A stretch of DNA of 64,000 nucleotides, from assembly GCA_027482185.1 (NCBI GenBank), contig JAIXWF010000014.1, positions 33,505 through 97,504 of the forward strand, given 5' to 3'. The stretch's first letter is position 1, and every line of letters begins with the position of its first letter. Source of the stretch: Opitutaceae bacterium (GTDB taxonomy: Bacteria; Verrucomicrobiota; Verrucomicrobiia; Opitutales; Opitutaceae). The position numbers and the translations under genes were made by a program. A model generated the notes under the pieces. It searched no databases and was not told where the DNA came from. It saw only the letters and a program-made list of their open reading frames with translations. This document shows positions 51,419 through 60,991 of this stretch, piece by piece.

Positions 51419-52753
51419 ATGTCCCCGTTTATGAATCTGCCTTCCCGTCTCCTTGCCCTGCTTGTCGCGGTGCTGCCCGGCGTCGCCGCGGCCGCCGCCG
51501 TCGCGATCGTCGATGTCACCGTCCTGCCGATGGATTCGAACCGCAGCCTGCCGCACCAGACGGTGCTGGTGGAGGGCGACCGCATCGTGCAGGTCGGGCC
51601 GGTGGCCGAGGTGAAAGTGCCGGCCGACGCGCGGCGGATTTCCGGCAAGGGCCGTTTCCTGATGCCGGGGCTGGCGGAAATGCACGGGCACAATCCCGCG
51701 CTCGGTTCGACGCCGGAGTTCGTGGCGCAGGTGTATTTTCTCTACGTGGCCAACGGCGTGACGACGGTGCGCAGCATGCTCGGCTACGCCGGACAGATCG
51801 AGTTGCGCGACCAGGTGCGCAAAGGCGGCATGGTCGGGCCGACGCTTTACCTCGCGGGCCCGAGCTTCAGCGGCAACGGCGCGGCGGCCGTGCTCACGCC
51901 GCAGGCGGCGATCGACCGCGTGCGGGCGCAGCAGGCCGAGGGCTGGGATCTGCTGAAGGTGCACCCCGGGTTGAAGGTCGAGGTGTACGACGCGATGGCG
52001 AAGACGGCGAAGGAAGTCGGGATCGAGTTTTCCGGCCACGTTCCCGCGGCGGTCGGCCTGGTGCACGCGATCAAGGCGGGGCAGCGGACGATCGACCACC
52101 TCGACGGCTACATCGAGCACCTCAAGGCGCAGGATGCGCCGGTCGACGCCGCCAAGTTGAAAGAGATCGTCGCCTTCACGAAAGAGACGGGCACGTGGGT
52201 CGTGCCGACGATGGCGCTGTGGGAAGCGATCATCGGTTCGGCGGACGCGGACCACGTGACGAATTTGCCGGAATTGAAATACCTGCCGAAGCGCATGGTG
52301 GACAATTGGCGCACCAGCTACGTGAAGAAAGTCACGGCGCCGAATTTCAACGCGACGCAGGCGCGGCAGATCGCGGCCAACCGCAAGGTGCTGCTCAAGG
52401 CGCTCGCGGACGCGGACACGCGGATCATGTTCGGCACGGACGCGCCGCAGATTTTCAGCGTACCCGGATTCTCGATTCACCGGGAGTTGAAGGCGATGGC
52501 GGAGGTCGGGATGTCGAACTACGCGATCCTTCGTTCCGCGACCAAGGCCGTCGGCGATTACTATGCGGGCGTCGACAAATTCGGCACCGTCGCCGTCGGC
52601 CAACGCGCGGACCTGCTGTTGCTCGAAGGCGATCCGCTCCAGAGTTTGGACAACGTGGCCAAACGCGCGGGCGTGATGGTGCGCGGGAGCTGGATTGCCG
52701 AGGAAGAGATCCAGCGTCGGCTGGCGCAGATCGCCGCGGATTCGGCGAAGTGA
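51419..52753 (+). CDS. Secreted amidohydrolase (imidazolonepropionase-like)
   Basis: 444 residues with a signal peptide (LLALLVAVLPGVAAAA). The metal motif reads EMHGHN, then GHVP and ending MFGTDAP, as in the amidohydrolase superfamily. QTVLVEGDRIVQVG and a C-terminal VGQRADLLLLEGDPLQ fit the imidazolonepropionase/prolidase group. The substrate is unknown; peptides or cyclic amides are possible. A second ATG at 51431 could be the start. It is divergent from the PHP-domain gene. Confidence 0.87.
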   Translation: MSPFMNLPSRLLALLVAVLPGVAAAAAVAIVDVTVLPMDSNRSLPHQTVLVEGDRIVQVGPVAEVKVPADARRISGKGRFLMPGLAEMHGHNPALGSTPEFVAQVYFLYVANGVTTVRSMLGYAGQIELRDQVRKGGMVGPTLYLAGPSFSGNGAAAVLTPQAAIDRVRAQQAEGWDLLKVHPGLKVEVYDAMAKTAKEVGIEFSGHVPAAVGLVHAIKAGQRTIDHLDGYIEHLKAQDAPVDAAKLKEIVAFTKETGTWVVPTMALWEAIIGSADADHVTNLPELKYLPKRMVDNWRTSYVKKVTAPNFNATQARQIAANRKVLLKALADADTRIMFGTDAPQIFSVPGFSIHRELKAMAEVGMSNYAILRSATKAVGDYYAGVDKFGTVAVGQRADLLLLEGDPLQSLDNVAKRAGVMVRGSWIAEEEIQRRLAQIAADSAK

Positions 52754-52830
52754 AACGGCGGGCCGAAAAGCGGCGGAGCCTCGGGGCGAGCGGAAGCGGA
52801 CGCGGGGTGGGCTGGGGATACGGTTTGGCG

Positions 52831-52882
52831 TAGGGGCGCCGCTGGTCGGCGCCGGCGGGCGCGCACGAGGCGCGCCCCTGCG
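52831..52882. repeat. GGCGCC double-hairpin repeat after the amidohydrolase gene
   Basis: GGCGCC-GCTGGTC-GGCGCC (52835-52853) and GGGCGCGC-ACGAG-GCGCGCCC (52857-52877) are two adjacent perfect hairpins. The composite matches 45344-45391. It sits between two convergent genes. Confidence 0.72.
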
Positions 52883-52898
52883 CCTCGCTGGGCCGGCC

Positions 52899-54233
52899 TC
52901 AGACGCCGAAGCCGCCGCGGTATTGCTTCGTCACGAATTCGTTCGCGGCGGGCAGATTGGTGACGCGCATGGCGGCGGCGTCCCATTCGATGCGGCGGCG
53001 GGCGCGGACGGCGACGTTGCTCAGCAGCACCATCTCGGTGAGGCGGGACGAGTAGTCGAAGTTGGCGCCGGCGGGAATGCCGCCTTTGCAGGCCGTGATC
53101 CACTCCGCGAAGTGGTCGCCGCCGGGCACGCGGGGCAGGGACTTGGCCGGAAGGGAGGAAGCCATTTCCTGCATCTTCGTTTCGGGAATGAGGCGGACGG
53201 TGAAGTAGTTCGGATGCGCGATCACCGAGGCCTTGGCGCCGACGATGAGCGTGCTGTTTTCCGGCAGATTGCGGCCGAGCTCGAGCTCGGGCGGGATCGA
53301 GGGCTCGAGGGAACCGTCGTACCAGCACCACTTCAGCTCGGGGCGGTTGCCGCGGGCGGGAAACCGGTAGGTGACGACGGAGGCGGTGGGCGCGCTGATC
53401 GCGGTGACGTTGGCGCTGGCGGCTTCGACGGAGGACGGTGCCGGCAAATCGAAGGCCCAGAAGGCGCCGTCCATCATGTGGCAGCCCATGTCGCCGAGGG
53501 CGCCGGTGCCGAAATCCCAGAAGCCGCGCCAATTGAAGGGAAGGTAACCGGGATCGTAGGGCCGCGCGGCGGCGACGCCGAGCCAGAGGTCCCAGTCGAG
53601 CGTGGCGGGGACGACGGGGCGGAGTTTGCTGTGATCGAACCCCTTCACGCCCTGCGGCCAGATCGGGCGGTTGGTCCAGCTGTGGATTTCGCGGATCTCG
53701 CCGAGCACGCCGGCCTGGTACCATTCCTTCAAAATGCGCGTGCCCTCGGCGGCGTGGCCCTGGTTGCCCATTTGCGTCGCGACTTTCTTTTCGCGGGCGG
53801 CGTCGGCGAGCCGACGGGCCTCGGCGATGGTGTGCGACATCGGCTTTTCGACGAAGACGTGTTTGCCGAGGGCGATCGCGGCCATGGCGATCGGGAAATG
53901 CATATGGTCCGGGGTCGAGACCGTGACGGCGTCGATCGAGTTGCCGAGTTGTTCGAGGAGCTTCCGGTAATCTTTGAAACGCGGAACGGCGGGGAACTTC
54001 TTGAACGTGGCGGCGGCGCGGACGTCGTCGACGTCGCAGAACGCCACCAGGTTCTCGTCCTTCATCGCGTTGACCGCGGCGCCGCCCCGGCCGCCGACCC
54101 CGATGCAGGCGACGTTGAGTTTGGAATTCGGGGAGCGGCCCTGCTGGCTGCGCAGGACGGCCGGGAAGGCGAGGGTGCCGGAGACGACGGCGGCGGCTTG
54201 GAGAAACGACCGGCGGGGAAAGACGGATTTCAT
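52899..54233 (-). CDS. Gfo/Idh/MocA-family oxidoreductase 2 with Tat signal
   Basis: 444 residues from the ATG at 54233. FPRRSFLQAAAVVSGTLAFP is a Tat signal. The NAD-binding fold has LNVACIGVGGRGGAAVNAM and FVEKPMSHT, the EKP motif with the catalytic Lys. Further on, NWRGFWDFGTGALGDMG is typical of the PVC subgroup annotated as sugar dehydrogenases. The substrate is not known. It is divergent from the DUF1501 gene over 105 bases, and the two may share a promoter region. Confidence 0.92.
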   Translation of the reverse strand: MKSVFPRRSFLQAAAVVSGTLAFPAVLRSQQGRSPNSKLNVACIGVGGRGGAAVNAMKDENLVAFCDVDDVRAAATFKKFPAVPRFKDYRKLLEQLGNSIDAVTVSTPDHMHFPIAMAAIALGKHVFVEKPMSHTIAEARRLADAAREKKVATQMGNQGHAAEGTRILKEWYQAGVLGEIREIHSWTNRPIWPQGVKGFDHSKLRPVVPATLDWDLWLGVAAARPYDPGYLPFNWRGFWDFGTGALGDMGCHMMDGAFWAFDLPAPSSVEAASANVTAISAPTASVVTYRFPARGNRPELKWCWYDGSLEPSIPPELELGRNLPENSTLIVGAKASVIAHPNYFTVRLIPETKMQEMASSLPAKSLPRVPGGDHFAEWITACKGGIPAGANFDYSSRLTEMVLLSNVAVRARRRIEWDAAAMRVTNLPAANEFVTKQYRGGFGV

Positions 54234-54338
54234 CGGGGAAGGGGTTGCGCCGGCAGCGGCGCCGGCCAGATTGAATTCGAAGCTTTCCCGTCCGGGCAAT
54301 TTCTCTTTTCTCCGGTCGGTTACTTCGCACCCCGCCCC

Positions 54339-55778
54339 ATGTCCCACCACGCGCCCCGTCCCGAGGATCGCTTCCTGACGCGCCGGGATTTTCTGCAGCG
54401 CTGCGGCATCGGTTTCGGCGCGCTGGGGTTGGCGGCGTTGCTCGGGCCGGAAGCGCGGGCGGCGGCGGTGAACCTGGACCGGCCGCTCGCGCCGCGGCCG
54501 CCGCATTTCCCGGCGAAGGCGAAGCGCGTGATCCACATCTTTGCCAACGGCGGGCCGTCGCAGGTCGACACCTTCGATCCGAAGCCGGCCCTGGACAAAT
54601 GGCACGGCAAGCCGTTGCCGCTCGACCTCAAGACGGAGCGCAAGACGGGGGCCGCGTACAAGTCGCCGTTTGCGTTCAAGAAGTACGGCCGCAGCGGGAT
54701 CGAGGTGAGCGAACTCTTCCCGCATGTCGCGGAGAGCATCGACGAGATCGCCGTGATCCGGTCGATGACGGCCGACGTGCCGAATCACGAACCGTCGCTG
54801 ATGCTGATGAACTGCGGCGACGCGCGGCTGCCGCGGCCGAGTCTCGGGTCGTGGGTCACGTACGGGCTTGGATCGGAAAACCAGAATTTGCCCGGCTTCG
54901 TCGCGATGTGCCCCGGCGGCTATCCGATCCAGGAATCGCAGAATTGGCAGAGCGCGTTTCTGCCCGGGATCTACCAGGGCAACTATCTCAATACCGCGAA
55001 CACGGACCTCGAGAAACTGATCGAGCACATCCGTTCCGGAACGACGACGCGCCGGGACCAGCGCGCGCAGCTCGATCTGTTGGCGCGGCTCAACGCGCGG
55101 CACGCGGCCAACCGCGCGCAGGACCCGCAGCTCGAGGCGCGGATCCAGTCCTTCGAACTCGCGTACCGCATGCAGCTCGACGCGACGGATGCGTTTGCCC
55201 TGGCGAAAGAGCCGGCGGCGATGCGCGAACTTTACGGCGACACGACGCAGGGTCGGCAGCTCCTGATGGCGCGCCGGCTGCTCGAACGCGGCGTGCGTTT
55301 CGTGCAGGTGTGGCACGGCGAGGGGCAGCCCTGGGACAACCACGACGACCTCGAGGTGAACCACCGGAAGTTGGCCCGCGAGAGCGACCAGGCGATCGGT
55401 GCGCTCCTGAAGGATTTGAAGCAGCGCGGCATGCTCGATGACACGCTCGTGATCTGGGGCGGCGAGTTCGGGCGCACGCCGGTGGTGGAATTGCCGACGG
55501 CGGGCGCGAATGCGGGCAAGGTCAACGGCCGCGACCACAACCACTACGGCTTCACGATGTGGCTCGCCGGCGGCGGCGTGAAGGGCGGCACGGTCTACGG
55601 CGCGACGGACGAATTCGGCTTCAAGGCGGTCGAGAAACCCGTTCACGTGCACGACCTGCACGCGACGATTCTGGCGCTGCTCGGCTTCGACCACGAGAAG
55701 CTGACGTACCGCCACGCGGGCCGCGATTTCCGGCTGACCGACGTGCACGGCAAAGTGGTGCGGGACCTCATCGCGTGA
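54339..55778 (+). CDS. DUF1501 protein with Tat signal
   Basis: 479 residues. DRFLTRRDFLQRCGIGFGA is the Tat signal. FANGGPSQVDTFDPKP, VWHGEGQPWDNHDDL, VIWGGEFGRTP and GRDHNHYGFT are conserved DUF1501 segments, which belong to the alkaline phosphatase/sulfatase-like fold. In planctomycetes and relatives it is nearly always beside a DUF1553/DUF1549 gene, as here. Their joint function is not established, though they are thought to be a periplasmic enzyme pair acting on complex glycans. The stop codon abuts the downstream gene. Confidence 0.92.
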   Translation: MSHHAPRPEDRFLTRRDFLQRCGIGFGALGLAALLGPEARAAAVNLDRPLAPRPPHFPAKAKRVIHIFANGGPSQVDTFDPKPALDKWHGKPLPLDLKTERKTGAAYKSPFAFKKYGRSGIEVSELFPHVAESIDEIAVIRSMTADVPNHEPSLMLMNCGDARLPRPSLGSWVTYGLGSENQNLPGFVAMCPGGYPIQESQNWQSAFLPGIYQGNYLNTANTDLEKLIEHIRSGTTTRRDQRAQLDLLARLNARHAANRAQDPQLEARIQSFELAYRMQLDATDAFALAKEPAAMRELYGDTTQGRQLLMARRLLERGVRFVQVWHGEGQPWDNHDDLEVNHRKLARESDQAIGALLKDLKQRGMLDDTLVIWGGEFGRTPVVELPTAGANAGKVNGRDHNHYGFTMWLAGGGVKGGTVYGATDEFGFKAVEKPVHVHDLHATILALLGFDHEKLTYRHAGRDFRLTDVHGKVVRDLIA

Positions 55779-55798
55779 AGATCGGAGCTGCTGCGGGA

Positions 55799-58700
55799 AT
55801 GGCCGCAAAAAGGCGCAGGACCAAACGAGCACTGGGTCTGGTTGGCCTGGCCTTGGGCTGGGTGGCGGCGTTGCCGGCGGCGGAATTGGCGCCGGGGGAC
55901 GTGGAATTTTTCGAAGCGAAGATCCGGCCGATCCTCGTGGAGTCGTGCTACAAGTGCCACAGCGCGGAGGCGGGGAAATCGAAGGGCGACCTGTTGCTGG
56001 ACACGAAGGCGGCGCTGGCGAAGGGCGGGACGACCGGGGCGGCGATCGTGCCGGGCGACCCGGACAAGAGTTTGTTGATCCAGGCGGTGCGCTACACCGA
56101 TGCGGATCTGAAGATGCCGCCGGAGGAAGAGGGCGGGAAATTGCCACCGGAGCAGGTGGCGTTGCTTGAGGAATGGGTGCGGCGCGGGGCGCCGGATCCG
56201 CGCACGGGCGGCAAACCGCATCCGCTGGATCTCGACGCGGCGCGGCGGCACTGGGCGTTCCGGCCGGTGACGGCGCCGGCGGTGCCGGCAGCGAAAAAGG
56301 GCGAGCCGGTGCGCACGCCGGTGGACGCGTTTGTTTTCGCGAAATTGGCGGAACGGAATGTGGCGCCGGGGCCGGAGGCGGACCGGCGGACCTTGCTGCG
56401 GCGCGTGACCTTCGACCTGACGGGCCTGCCGCCGACGGCCGCGGAGACGGACGCGTTTCTCGCGGATCAATCTCCCGACGCCTACGCCAAGGTCGTCGAC
56501 CGCCTGTTGGCGTCGCCGCATTACGGCGAGCGGTGGGGCCGGTTCTGGCTCGATGTGGCGCGCTATGCGGACACGAAGGGCTACCTCGCGGGCAACGTCG
56601 AGCGGCGGTATTCGTTTTCCCACACGTACCGCGATTATGTGATCCGCGCCTTCAACGCGGACCTGCCGTACGACCGATTCCTGCAGGAGCAATTGGCGGC
56701 GGACCGCCTGGCGACCGGCGAGGACAAGTCGGCGTTGGCGGCGCTGGGGTTTTTGACCTTGGGCCGGCGTTTTCTCAACAACCAGAACGACATCATCGAC
56801 GACCGGATCGACGTCGTGACGCGGGGGTTGATGGGACTGACGGTGGCGTGCGCGCGATGCCACGACCACAAATTCGATCCGGTGTCGGCGAAGGACTACT
56901 ATGCCTTGCACGGGATTTTTGCGTCGTCGGAGGAGCCGGAAGAGAAACCGCTGCTCGGGCCGCTGCAGGACACGCCGGCTTACCGCGAATTTTTGGCCAA
57001 GCAGGAGGCGGTGCGGAAACGCCTCGCGCAGCGCGAAGCCGAGGAAGTGGAGCGTTTCCTCGCCGGCATCCGGACGAAGACGGGCGATTATCTGCTCGGC
57101 GCACTCGAGGCCGAGACGCTGCCGGCGGATGCGAAGTTCGATCTCTTTGCCGGATCCCGAAAGCTCAACGTCGAGGTCTTGAAACGCTGGCAGGCGTTGC
57201 TGAAGGCGCGGGCAGCGGCACCGGATCCCGTGCTCGAGCCGTGGTTGGTCCTGGGCAAATTGGCGCCGGGGAATTTCGCGGCGGAGGCCGCGGCGCGGAT
57301 CGCGGCGTGGGCGGAGGAAAAGGAGGGCGGCAAAATCAACGCGGCGATTCTGGCGGAATTGCGCGCCGAAGGAAAAATGCCGGCCGCGGCGAAGGACGTG
57401 GCCGAGGCCTACAACCGCGCCTTCGCGCGCGTGGACAAGGCGTGGCAGGCGGCGTTGGCGAAAGCGGAAAAGGACAAAGCGCCGGCGCCGACGGCGTTGC
57501 CGGTGCCGGCGGACGAAGCGCTGCGGACCTATCTTTACGGAACGGACATGCCGCCGGCGCTCGCGTACGCTTCCGCGGCGGAAATGATCCGGCGGCAGAT
57601 CAACGACAAGACCTCCGGGATCAAACGGGAGCTTGAGGCGCTGAATTGGACGGAGCCGGGCGCGCCGCTGCGGGCGATGGCCTTGGCGGACAAGGCGAAG
57701 CCGGCGAACTCGCGCGTGTTCCTCCGCGGCAATCCGGCGAACAAAGGGCCCGAGGCGCCGCGGCGTTTCCTTTCGATTCTTTCGGACCCGCGGACGCCGC
57801 CGTTCAGCGACGGCAGCGGGCGGTTGGAATTGGCGCGGGCGATCGCGGATCCGGCGAATCCGCTGACGGCGCGGGTGTTCGTGAACCGGGTCTGGGGCTG
57901 GCATTTCGGCGAGGCGCTGGTGCGCACGCCGAGCGACTTCGGCGTGCGCACGGCGGAGCCGGTGCAGCGGGTGCTGCTCGATTGGCTGGCGGCGGATTTT
58001 GTCGCGCACGGCTGGTCGGTGAAACATTTGCACCGCCGGATCGTCCTGGCGCACACGTATCGGCAAAGCGGCGACGTGCGGCCGGCGGCCGCGGCGGCGG
58101 ACCCGGACAACCTGCTTGTGCACCGCTACCCGCGGCGCCGGCTGGAGTTCGAGGCGCTGCGCGACGCGTTGCTGGCGGCGGCGGGCACGCTCGATTTGCA
58201 GGCCGGCGGTTTGCCCGAGGAATTGACGCGGCCCGACGGCGGGCGGCGGCGCACCGTGTACGGTTTCATCGACCGGCAGAACCTGCCGGGGATGTTCCGC
58301 ACCTTCGATTACCCGAATCCCGACACGAGCACGGCGCAGCGCTTCGCGACGACGGTGCCGCAGCAGGCGCTGTTCATGCTGAACAGTCCGTTCGTGGCGG
58401 AGCAGGCGCGGCGGCTGCTGGCGGTGCCCGAGATCGCGGCGGCGCGCGGCGACGCGGCGAAGATCGCGGCGCTGTACCGGCGGCTGTATCAGCGGCAGCC
58501 CGACGCGGACGAAGCGGCGGCCGCGGCGGAATTTGTGGCTCGGCCCATGGCGGCGGCACCGGCGGCGGCGTCCGGCGGGTGGACGTTGGGCTACGGGGAA
58601 TTCGATGCGGCGGGGGGCCGTGTCACGGATTTCAAGGCGCTGACGGTGCGGAAAGGCGGACGGATGTTGCCGGCGGAGGCGTTTCCCTCGTCCGAATTCA

Positions 58701-59194
58701 GTTTCCTCATGCTCGATGCCAACGGCGGCCACCCCGGGGCCAAGCCCGGGCAGGCGGCGATCCGGCGCTGGACGGCGCCGGCGTCGGGCACGGTGAAGGT
58801 CAACGCGACGCTCGGGCACGCGGAGAAGAACGGCGACGGCGTGCGCGGGCGGATCGTGTCGTCGCGCGCCGGCGTGCTGGGCGAATGGGACGTCAAGGAC
58901 CGCAAGCAGGCGACGAAGCTGGAGCAGGTGGCCGTGGCGGCGGGCGAGACGCTGGACTTCGTGGTCGAGCCGAAGGCGAACCACACGTCGGATTCGTTCA
59001 CCTGGGCGCCGATCATCGACCTAGCGCCGGCGGACGCGGACCGCGGCGACGACGGCTTGCCGTTGCGGACCTCGTGGAGCGCGAAGGGCGATTTCGATTC
59101 GTCGGCGGGTACGACGGCGGCGTCGCGGCTGACGCGCTGGGAAGAACTCGCGCAGGTGCTGCTGCTGGCGAACGAGTTTGTGTTCGTGGATTGA
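55799..59194 (+). CDS. DUF1549/DUF1553 planctomycete-type cytochrome c
   Basis: 1131 residues. The N-terminus has a signal peptide (LGLVGLALGWVAALPAAE) followed by the heme site CYKCH (50-54) of the PSCyt1 domain. The DUF1549 domain (about 160-380) includes a second CxxCH, CARCH at about 350. The DUF1553 domain (about 650-900) has VFVNRVWGWHFGEAL and QQALFMLNSPF. A galactose-binding-like segment lies near 920-1080, and the end WEELAQVLLLANEFVFVD is the usual DUF1553 tail. It follows DUF1501 by 20 bases; a GTG at 55775 overlapping the DUF1501 stop is an alternative start. The last 23 codons are repeated twice more in the DNA downstream. Confidence 0.9.
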   Translation: MAAKRRRTKRALGLVGLALGWVAALPAAELAPGDVEFFEAKIRPILVESCYKCHSAEAGKSKGDLLLDTKAALAKGGTTGAAIVPGDPDKSLLIQAVRYTDADLKMPPEEEGGKLPPEQVALLEEWVRRGAPDPRTGGKPHPLDLDAARRHWAFRPVTAPAVPAAKKGEPVRTPVDAFVFAKLAERNVAPGPEADRRTLLRRVTFDLTGLPPTAAETDAFLADQSPDAYAKVVDRLLASPHYGERWGRFWLDVARYADTKGYLAGNVERRYSFSHTYRDYVIRAFNADLPYDRFLQEQLAADRLATGEDKSALAALGFLTLGRRFLNNQNDIIDDRIDVVTRGLMGLTVACARCHDHKFDPVSAKDYYALHGIFASSEEPEEKPLLGPLQDTPAYREFLAKQEAVRKRLAQREAEEVERFLAGIRTKTGDYLLGALEAETLPADAKFDLFAGSRKLNVEVLKRWQALLKARAAAPDPVLEPWLVLGKLAPGNFAAEAAARIAAWAEEKEGGKINAAILAELRAEGKMPAAAKDVAEAYNRAFARVDKAWQAALAKAEKDKAPAPTALPVPADEALRTYLYGTDMPPALAYASAAEMIRRQINDKTSGIKRELEALNWTEPGAPLRAMALADKAKPANSRVFLRGNPANKGPEAPRRFLSILSDPRTPPFSDGSGRLELARAIADPANPLTARVFVNRVWGWHFGEALVRTPSDFGVRTAEPVQRVLLDWLAADFVAHGWSVKHLHRRIVLAHTYRQSGDVRPAAAAADPDNLLVHRYPRRRLEFEALRDALLAAAGTLDLQAGGLPEELTRPDGGRRRTVYGFIDRQNLPGMFRTFDYPNPDTSTAQRFATTVPQQALFMLNSPFVAEQARRLLAVPEIAAARGDAAKIAALYRRLYQRQPDADEAAAAAEFVARPMAAAPAAASGGWTLGYGEFDAAGGRVTDFKALTVRKGGRMLPAEAFPSSEFSFLMLDANGGHPGAKPGQAAIRRWTAPASGTVKVNATLGHAEKNGDGVRGRIVSSRAGVLGEWDVKDRKQATKLEQVAVAAGETLDFVVEPKANHTSDSFTWAPIIDLAPADADRGDDGLPLRTSWSAKGDFDSSAGTTAASRLTRWEELAQVLLLANEFVFVD

Positions 59195-59582
59195 GGCGGG
59201 GTAGCCCGGGCTTTCAGCCCGGGGATTGGGGGGGAATGGAAATACAGAACCCGGGCTGAAGGCCCGGGCTACGGTGGGGCGCGGCTGACGCACTGGGGAG
59301 AGCTCGCGCAGGTGCTGGTGCTGGCGAACGAGTTCGTGTTTGTGGATTGAGGCGGGGTAGCCCGGGCTTTCAGCCCGGGGGATTGAGGGGATGGAAATAA
59401 AGAACCCGGGCTGAAGGCCCGGGCTACGGCTGCGGCGCGGCTGGCGCGCTGAGGAGAGCTCGCGCAGGTGCTGCTGCTGGCAAACGAGTTTGTGTTCGTG
59501 GATTGAGACGGGGTAGCCCGGGCTTTCAGCCCGGGGATTGGGGGGATGGAAATAAAGAACCCGGGCTGAAGGCCCGGGCTAC
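59125..59582. repeat. 156-bp tandem repeat, three units, of gene tail plus palindrome
   Basis: Units begin at 59125, 59281 and 59437. Each holds about 69 bases matching the end of the DUF1553 gene (unit 1 is the real end, units 2 and 3 lie after the stop), then a palindrome with 23-nt arms. The arms GTAGCCCGGGCTTTCAGCCC at 59201, 59357 and 59513 pair with right arms at 59250, 59405 and 59560, 22 of 23 complementary in unit 1. Unit 3 carries a TGG-to-TGA change inside the copied tail, so it is not a coding tail. No gene is seen to 59611. Confidence 0.85.
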
Positions 59583-59611
59583 TGAGTTGCCACGGCGTTG
59601 CTCCGGCGGGA

Positions 59612-60115
59612 TCAGAACCGGCGCTGGGGGGCGTCGGAGCGGATCAGGTCGCACTGGCCGCTGAAGTCGGCGAAGCCGCCCTCCAAGGTGATCTGGCCGG
59701 AGCGGCGGTCGATGCGGAGCTTGGGTTTGTTGAGGGCGTTGATGCGCACGAGGCCGGTGATCTCGTCGTCGTTGACCCAGAGATCGTTGACCATGAACCA
59801 GCCGCCGTTGCCGCCGCTCAGCAGCGGGACCATGGGGCTGGGCAGTTTGATGCGGGCGTTGTTGCCCGCGATCTCGACGTAGCCGGAGCCGTTGAATTGC
59901 TTGCGGCCGCTGTCGGTGACGAGCGCGCTCTCCATTTTCCGCGTCTTGAAATTGTAGCGGTTCTCGACGTGCGTCTGGTTGCCGAGGACGGAGCCGTTGC
60001 CGTGGAAGGAGAGATTGATTTTCAGCGGTTCGTCCGCGGCGCGGAGCGCCGGAGCGGAGAGGCCGAGCGCGGCGAGGGCGAAAAGGGCGAAGGCGGAGCG
60101 GAGGAAAGGTTTCAT
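59612..60115 (-). CDS. Small secreted protein of unknown function
   Basis: 167 residues from the ATG at 60115 with a signal peptide (FALFALAALGLSAPALRAAD). The mature part is predicted to be mostly beta strands (INLSFHGNGSVLGNQT; GGFADFSGQCDL) with no motif I recognise. It is the last gene of the five-gene minus-strand operon with the binding protein and PrsW-like protease, 23 bases after the previous stop. Confidence 0.68.
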   Translation of the reverse strand: MKPFLRSAFALFALAALGLSAPALRAADEPLKINLSFHGNGSVLGNQTHVENRYNFKTRKMESALVTDSGRKQFNGSGYVEIAGNNARIKLPSPMVPLLSGGNGGWFMVNDLWVNDDEITGLVRINALNKPKLRIDRRSGQITLEGGFADFSGQCDLIRSDAPQRRF

Positions 60116-60138
60116 GGGCGGGAGCGGTCGCATTGCGT

Positions 60139-60960
60139 TCAGTTGGCGGGCTGCTTCATGCGGCGCGTCCACTCGTAACCGTCGAACCAATACGCGTTGA
60201 GGTTGGGGATGAAGTTGTCGGCGAGGCGGGACGCGATCCACGCGTTGAGGTAGTTGAGGAGCCCTTGGTTGCCGCGCTTCACCGCCAGGCCGGCCACCGA
60301 GCGCACGAGCGGGACGGGCAGGGGCAGGCCCGCTTTGTCGGGGTGCCGTTTGGCGAGGATGCGGGCGTCGGGCAGGCTGGTGAGCAGGGCGTGGACGCGG
60401 CCTTCGAGCAGCGCGGCTTCGGCGGCCTCGCGGTCGGGGAAGGTGGCGAGCTTGGCGACATCGAAGAGCTCCGCCGCGAGTCCCGCGGAGAAAGTGCCGG
60501 CGACGGTGCCGACGGTCGTGCCGGTTTGGTTGAGGTCCTCGGGGTGCCGCGCCTTGGGCGCGAGGCGGAGGTTGGTGACGAGGGTGGTGCCGGACTCGAA
60601 ATAGGGGGTCGAGAATTCGACGCGCAGCGCGCGGGCGGGCGTGATGGCGAGGCCCGCGGCGATCAGGTCGATCTCGCCGCGTTCGAGCGCGGCGAAGAGG
60701 TCGGCGATGGGCGCGAGTTTGAATTCGGCGGTCGCACCGAGGTCGTGCGCGAGCTGGCGGCCGAGATCGATTTCGAAGCCCTCGGGCTTGCCCTGGAGGT
60801 TGACAAAGGTCCAGGGGGCGAAGTCGGCGACGCCGACCCGCAGGGTTTTGCGGGCGACGATGTCGGTGACGCCGTCGGCGAGCGCCGCGAGGGGCGCGGC
60901 GGCCACGGCGAGGGCCAGTCCGAGCGAACGAAGCAGAGGGAATGAAAGAGCGGAGTGCAT
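60139..60960 (-). CDS. Periplasmic amino-acid-type ABC binding protein (SBP_bac_3) without transporter
   Basis: 273 residues from the ATG at 60960 with a signal peptide (LGLALAVAAAPLAALADG). The core follows the SBP_bac_3 fold: LRVGVADFAPWTFVNLQGKPEGFEIDL, FAALERGEIDLIAAG, LITS-like switch region TTLVTNL. It is the family that binds amino acids or opines for import, but no permease or ATPase is adjacent, so it may be a sensor or a chemoreceptor ligand protein. It follows the PrsW-like gene by 31 bases. Confidence 0.85.
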   Translation of the reverse strand: MHSALSFPLLRSLGLALAVAAAPLAALADGVTDIVARKTLRVGVADFAPWTFVNLQGKPEGFEIDLGRQLAHDLGATAEFKLAPIADLFAALERGEIDLIAAGLAITPARALRVEFSTPYFESGTTLVTNLRLAPKARHPEDLNQTGTTVGTVAGTFSAGLAAELFDVAKLATFPDREAAEAALLEGRVHALLTSLPDARILAKRHPDKAGLPLPVPLVRSVAGLAVKRGNQGLLNYLNAWIASRLADNFIPNLNAYWFDGYEWTRRMKQPAN

Positions 60961-60991
60961 GCGGGAAAGGGCGGGTGGGAAAAAGCGCAAC

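Noticed and set aside
59281..59505. Second and third short coding tails as real small proteins
   Set aside because: They have no start codon of their own in frame and unit 3 has an internal stop; they are duplicated DNA.
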